Positions 13,436-16,665 of a stretch of 16,665 nt of DNA are shown here, one piece after another; position 1 is the stretch's first letter; every line of letters begins with the position of its first letter. The notes under the pieces are model-generated. The model saw nothing but the letters and a program-made list of their open reading frames with translations. It searched no databases and was not told the DNA's origin. A program made the translations under genes and the position numbers. Origin of the DNA: Woeseiaceae bacterium (GTDB lineage Bacteria; Pseudomonadota; Gammaproteobacteria; Steroidobacterales; Woeseiaceae); assembly GCA_013138675.1 (NCBI GenBank), contig WTCH01000048.1, positions 1-16,665 on the forward strand, in the 5' to 3' direction.

Positions 13436-14806
13436 TCAGTTGTCGCGCTTCGGGCGCTCTTCGTAACGGAATTCAGCCGTACCGATGGTGAGGTTGTCAC
13501 CGTTGCGCAGAAAGTGCTCTGTGATTCGCACCGAATTCACAAAAACGCCGTTCTTGCTGCCCCAGTCGACAACCCTGGTTGCATCACGATCGCTAACGAT
13601 CACGGCATGTCGCCTGCTGACACAGGACGCCTGGAGCTTGATGTCATTCTGATCAGTTCGACCTATTGTGAGCCTGTCCTTGAACAGCGGAAATCTCAAT
13701 TCCTGTCCGTCGACTGAACCGATCAGAACTCGTGTTACCCGGTCACGTTCCTTGTGTGTGCGATTGTCGAAACGCTCTGACATTCTGTCGTCGATTTCGT
13801 GGATTACGTCCTCGATTTCGCCGATCGACTCAATCTGCTGGGACTTCTTGGAGAGCTCGGCGAGCAGGCAGTTCAAGGCCTCACTCTTGCTCTCAAGCTG
13901 TTCTTCGTTGTGAGCAAGATCGTCTTTGAGCTTGCGATTCTCGCGTTCCAGGTCCTCGATTCGTGATTGAGTCTGTTCCTCGGTCTCATTTAGCTCACGT
14001 TCGAGATCGTCGCGAAATTCGCGCGTGTTAACGAGATCGGAGGCGAGTTGTTCGGTAACGAGTTCGTGTTCTATGACGGTGTCCTGCGCCTCGCCTAACT
14101 CGAAGCGAATCATGCGAATTTCCTCCGCATGGGACTCTTTGGTGCTAACGAGTTCATTCGCCAGGCTTTCACCTGATGCGCGAGCCTGCTCGAGTTCACT
14201 CTCGAACTGCTCGACCTGGTGCGTAAGGTGGTCCAGGTTGCCCTGCAGAGACTCCCGAGTGTTTTCGGCGCGGTCGGTTATCGAGGTGCGCTCCTGGAGC
14301 TTCTGCCGGATATCGTCCGCGTAAGACTCCATGCGTTCAAGTTGGGCTCGCAGTTTCCCCACTTCCGCTTTGGCCGAGGCTAGCTCTCCGGACTGGCGCT
14401 GATTGATCAGTTGCTGTGCTTCAAAATCCGCGCCGCGGTCCTCGCGAAGATCTTTTTCCAGGCACTCGATTTGCTGGTCTCGCTTCGTGAGCAGCATTTC
14501 CTTGCGCGCGAGTTTTTCCCGGGTGTTGCTGAGTTTCTGAGTTAGATCCTTCGTCAGGTCTTCGCGCGCCTCGATCTCAACTTCCAGTCCGGCCCATTTG
14601 GCGCGCAGTTGCTCGATATCGAACTGCAATCGATCGATAGTCTCTGTTCGGTTCTGAAGATCCGACTCAAGTTCTGTTATTGAGGGGTCGACTTGCTTGC
14701 GTTTCTGGCCGACAAAATCATAGGTATCGGCCAGCGTCTCGAGCTCTGCCGTCGGGTCGTCATCTTCTGTGACTAACTCATTTATGATGTTTTTGTCATT
14801 AGCCAT
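13436..14806 (-). CDS. Coiled-coil protein with C-terminal FHA domain
   Basis: This 456-residue cytoplasmic protein has no signal peptide or membrane segment. An acidic N-terminus (1-40) leads into an unbroken Glu/Gln/Leu/Arg-rich coiled coil (about 42-345), then a phosphothreonine-binding FHA domain (about 365-450). FHA landmarks are present: GRTDQNDI (G382, R383, N387), SRRHA (S397, H400) and SKNG (N419), so phosphopeptide binding should be intact. FHA proteins dock onto Ser/Thr-kinase targets, but no Hanks-type kinase or phosphatase is in the window. The long rod suggests a scaffold. There is no Shine-Dalgarno sequence; an extended -10 ends six bases before the ATG. It lies downstream of the AAA ATPase gene on the same strand, 75 bases apart. 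Confidence 0.9.
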   Translation of the reverse strand: MANDKNIINELVTEDDDPTAELETLADTYDFVGQKRKQVDPSITELESDLQNRTETIDRLQFDIEQLRAKWAGLEVEIEAREDLTKDLTQKLSNTREKLARKEMLLTKRDQQIECLEKDLREDRGADFEAQQLINQRQSGELASAKAEVGKLRAQLERMESYADDIRQKLQERTSITDRAENTRESLQGNLDHLTHQVEQFESELEQARASGESLANELVSTKESHAEEIRMIRFELGEAQDTVIEHELVTEQLASDLVNTREFRDDLERELNETEEQTQSRIEDLERENRKLKDDLAHNEEQLESKSEALNCLLAELSKKSQQIESIGEIEDVIHEIDDRMSERFDNRTHKERDRVTRVLIGSVDGQELRFPLFKDRLTIGRTDQNDIKLQASCVSRRHAVIVSDRDATRVVDWGSKNGVFVNSVRITEHFLRNGDNLTIGTAEFRYEERPKRDN

Positions 14807-14812
14807 CGAGCC

Positions 14813-14821
14813 ATATTAACA
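14813..14821 (-). promoter_or_regulatory. Extended -10 of leaderless FHA gene
   Basis: Read on the minus strand this is TGT-TAATAT, a TGN extended -10 with four of six hexamer matches. It ends six bases before the ATG at 14806. The spacer GGCTCG has no Shine-Dalgarno sequence and resembles the spacer GGCTGC of the DUF1249 gene. The -35 region is poor. It implies the FHA gene can be transcribed separately from the AAA gene. Confidence 0.45.
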
Positions 14822-14881
14822 CGGCAAAACAGGCAGTTATCGATGGAAGTGCTTGCAGGACATTACGTTAAATTCTGCGTG

Positions 14882-16372
14882 CTAATCGCAGGGAACCGTC
14901 CGGCCATCCGCCCAGGTTCGCAAGGCGTGAATCTGCTCACGCATGACAACGGACAAAGGGCGTGTTTGCTCAACTTCGTGCAGGATGTGGCGTGTTTTGA
15001 GGTCTTCTTTCAGGGCGTGTGCCGCGTAAAATGCGGCGACGACGGCCTGTTCGATCTCGGCGCCCGAAAAACCGTCCATGGCCTCGGCCAGTGGTTCGAT
15101 TTCAAAACGGCTCAGGCTCTGGTCGCGGCTTGTCAGGTGAATAGCAAGGATCGAAGCGCGCACCTTCTTGCCCGGCAGGTCCACGAAGAATATTTCGTCG
15201 AATCGGCCCTTCCTGACAAGCTCGGGTGGCAGCGAGCTGATGTCATTGGCCGTTGCCACAACAAAAACCTGGCTGTTTTTTTCCGCCATCCATGTCAAAA
15301 ATGTGCCAAGAACACGTTGCGTTGTGCCCGTCTCGCCGCCACGCCCGGCAAGGCCCTTCTCGATCTCGTCAATCCAGAGCACACACGGAGACATGACGTC
15401 TGCAGTTCTTAGCGACTCACGAAGCTTGCGCTCTGTTTCCCCGTGGTACTTGTCGTAGATAGCGCCGAAATCAAGGCGCAGCAGCGGTACCCCGAATATT
15501 CCAGCCGTTGCTTTGGCAGCCAGGCTCTTGCCACAGCCCTGAACACCCAGCAGCAGGATTCCCTTGGGCGAGTCGAGATGTGCTGCACTTTCATCGCCTC
15601 GAAATACGGACTTGCGTTGTGATAACCAGTCTTTCAGTCGTGCCAGTCCGCCTACATCACTGAACTTCGCCGTGTCGTATTCGAATTGCAGTGCGCCACC
15701 ACGATTGAGCAGCTCATACTTGGCCTGCATGACGCCTGGCAGGTCGCTCTTTGTAATCGCGCCATCGATGAAAACAGCGTTTCGCGCCAGCTTCTCGGTG
15801 TCGCTGTAGGTGAGCCCGGAGAGATTTCGGATCAGCATCTCGTAGGCCTTGGAATCAGCCTGCACACGTGAACCAGGGTGTTCGTTTGTGTATTCATCGG
15901 CGACGCGCTGCACGATCTTGCGACGCTCTTTTTCCGTCGGCAGCGCCATGTCGAATCGGGCGCTAAAGGAATCGAGTTCACTCGGCAGTTTTACCGTGTG
16001 GCTGATCAGCACGATTTGTCGGGGAATCTCGCGGTAGCGAATGCAGATATCCTTGATGAGTCGGACGTGGAGCGGATCTTCCAAAAACGGGTGGAAATCC
16101 AACAGCGCATAGATGCCGGGCTTTGATACGGCCCGAATGTGTTTCAGGACCTCTCCCGGCTCTGAGTTCAGCGGTTGTGGTTCGAGCGCGATGTCGATGC
16201 GCTGCAAACCGTCGGTGACGGTCCAGCGAAATAGCGGCATGTACTCATTCGCCGCGCCCGCAATCGTTATCGATTGCAGAAGATCGAGTATGCGCGCCTC
16301 GTCACGTGTCTCAATGATCACGATCGGTGTGCGCGAGCGCAGAATTATCTCGAGATCGCGGCGTCCGTCCAT
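14882..16372 (-). CDS. Ycf46-type AAA ATPase
   Basis: This 496-residue protein has a C-terminal AAA module with Walker A GVQGCGKS (276-283), Walker B VLWIDE (331-336), sensor-1 ATAND (373-377) and arginines in ELVRKGRFDE (384-393). GETERKLRESL (311-321) is the usual post-Walker A helix. The N-terminal half (about 8-160) resembles a degenerate ATPase domain: it has TPIVIIET and a Walker B-like YALLDFHPFLEDP but no P-loop. This two-part layout matches the Ycf46 family of plastids, cyanobacteria and proteobacteria, whose biochemical role is unsettled. The ATG at 16372 is preferred to an in-frame TTG at 16378; neither has a Shine-Dalgarno sequence. It starts 8 bases after the upstream stop, implying coupling. 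Confidence 0.88.
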   Translation of the reverse strand: MDGRRDLEIILRSRTPIVIIETRDEARILDLLQSITIAGAANEYMPLFRWTVTDGLQRIDIALEPQPLNSEPGEVLKHIRAVSKPGIYALLDFHPFLEDPLHVRLIKDICIRYREIPRQIVLISHTVKLPSELDSFSARFDMALPTEKERRKIVQRVADEYTNEHPGSRVQADSKAYEMLIRNLSGLTYSDTEKLARNAVFIDGAITKSDLPGVMQAKYELLNRGGALQFEYDTAKFSDVGGLARLKDWLSQRKSVFRGDESAAHLDSPKGILLLGVQGCGKSLAAKATAGIFGVPLLRLDFGAIYDKYHGETERKLRESLRTADVMSPCVLWIDEIEKGLAGRGGETGTTQRVLGTFLTWMAEKNSQVFVVATANDISSLPPELVRKGRFDEIFFVDLPGKKVRASILAIHLTSRDQSLSRFEIEPLAEAMDGFSGAEIEQAVVAAFYAAHALKEDLKTRHILHEVEQTRPLSVVMREQIHALRTWADGRTVPCD

Positions 16373-16380
16373 CGGCAAAT

Positions 16381-16665
16381 CTAGTTTGTTAAGTTCAGAG
16401 AGGCGATAGTACGACAGCCCGGTAGTTTTTCACTGTGCAATGCGTCCGGTTTGTGGCCGGTCAACTTTTCGACAACAGTATTTAAAAGGTCGAGGCTGAC
16501 TTTTTCGTCAAGCCGCCATAACTCGCGTGCAGCATCGTCAAGGCTCGACTCGCCTGCCGACTTCTCGAGTATCTCGTTGTTCAGCGCGTCCAGAATAGTA
16601 ACTGCCAACGCGGTGGTTGCGCCAGATGAGGTCGGGCCACACAGGTTGCCGGCAGTTTTAGCCCA
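16381..16665 (-). CDS. C-terminal part of an unrecognised gene, cut by window edge
   Basis: The frame is open for 94 codons from the window edge to a TAG eight bases before the AAA ATPase gene. A TTG at 16608 could start a 75-residue protein, but nothing like a ribosome binding site precedes it and the frame continues to the edge, so a longer gene is more likely. The visible part has a helical acidic stretch (SLDDAARELWRLDEKVSLDLLNTVVEKL) and a cysteine near the end. I do not recognise the family. Its close spacing to the AAA gene suggests one operon. Confidence 0.55.
   Translation of the reverse strand, partial: WAKTAGNLCGPTSSGATTALAVTILDALNNEILEKSAGESSLDDAARELWRLDEKVSLDLLNTVVEKLTGHKPDALHSEKLPGCRTIASLNLTN

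Noticed and set aside
14843..15412. 189-codon plus-strand open frame opposite the AAA ATPase
   Set aside because: It is a shadow of the conserved AAA domain, with no independent evidence of coding.
1..16665. Mobile element, phage remnant, tRNA or CRISPR array
   Set aside because: I looked for transposase or integrase motifs, tRNA-like cloverleaf ends and regularly spaced repeats and saw none.

Overview
The window reads as an ordinary, tightly packed stretch of chromosome from a free-living gammaproteobacterium. The evidence is the gene content: divergent rsgA/orn, divergent ppsA/ppsR, a YgiM-type SH3 membrane protein, a YqiB-like DUF1249 protein, a Tsp/Prc protease of about 700 residues, and DUF938 and GFA proteins. 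A marine lineage near Woeseiaceae or Chromatiales is my impression only. I see no rRNA, tRNA, insertion sequence, phage gene or CRISPR array. No gene-free gap exceeds about 160 bases.

Layout. 18-2919: a HIT nucleotide hydrolase runs into rsgA tail to tail. rsgA is divergent from orn, and orn leads a three-gene set (orn, DUF938 methyltransferase-like, GFA zinc protein) joined by two ATGA stop/start overlaps. 2954-6877: the SH3/coiled-coil membrane protein converges on ppsA, which is divergent from its regulator ppsR. 6956-8589: a DUF1249 protein, then a long coiled-coil protein of unknown function. 8591-11184, minus strand: prc, then a small exported protein behind a palindrome-rich promoter. 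11328-13339: a block of small, mostly unrecognised genes (three small membrane proteins, a YkvA/DUF1232 protein and a basic protein with a heptad repeat). A perfect TGTGA-N6-TCACA palindrome in this block could be a CRP-type site, an intrinsic terminator, or both. 13436-16665, minus strand: a coiled-coil FHA protein, a Ycf46-type AAA ATPase and the end of a gene cut by the window edge.

How the genes work together. PpsR controls PEP synthase by reversible phosphorylation of the threonine beside the catalytic histidine, and both residues are visible. RsgA (30S maturation) and Orn (degradation of RNA dinucleotides) are housekeeping RNA functions. Prc is a periplasmic protease.

Two patterns cut across the genes. 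First, all four tail-to-tail gene pairs overlap by 4 bp or are separated by 1 bp. Three of them nest both stop codons in one palindromic tetramer (CTAG, CTAG, TTAA), leaving no room for a terminator between genes. Second, rsgA, the DUF1249 gene and the FHA gene lack a Shine-Dalgarno sequence and instead have an extended -10 motif (TGN plus hexamer) ending exactly six bases before the ATG, as expected for leaderless mRNAs. Most of their neighbours have clear Shine-Dalgarno sequences, several with TTG or GTG starts. I found no convincing new multi-gene system; the best candidates for unexplored biology are the small-gene block at 11.3-13.4 kb and the FHA/AAA pair.
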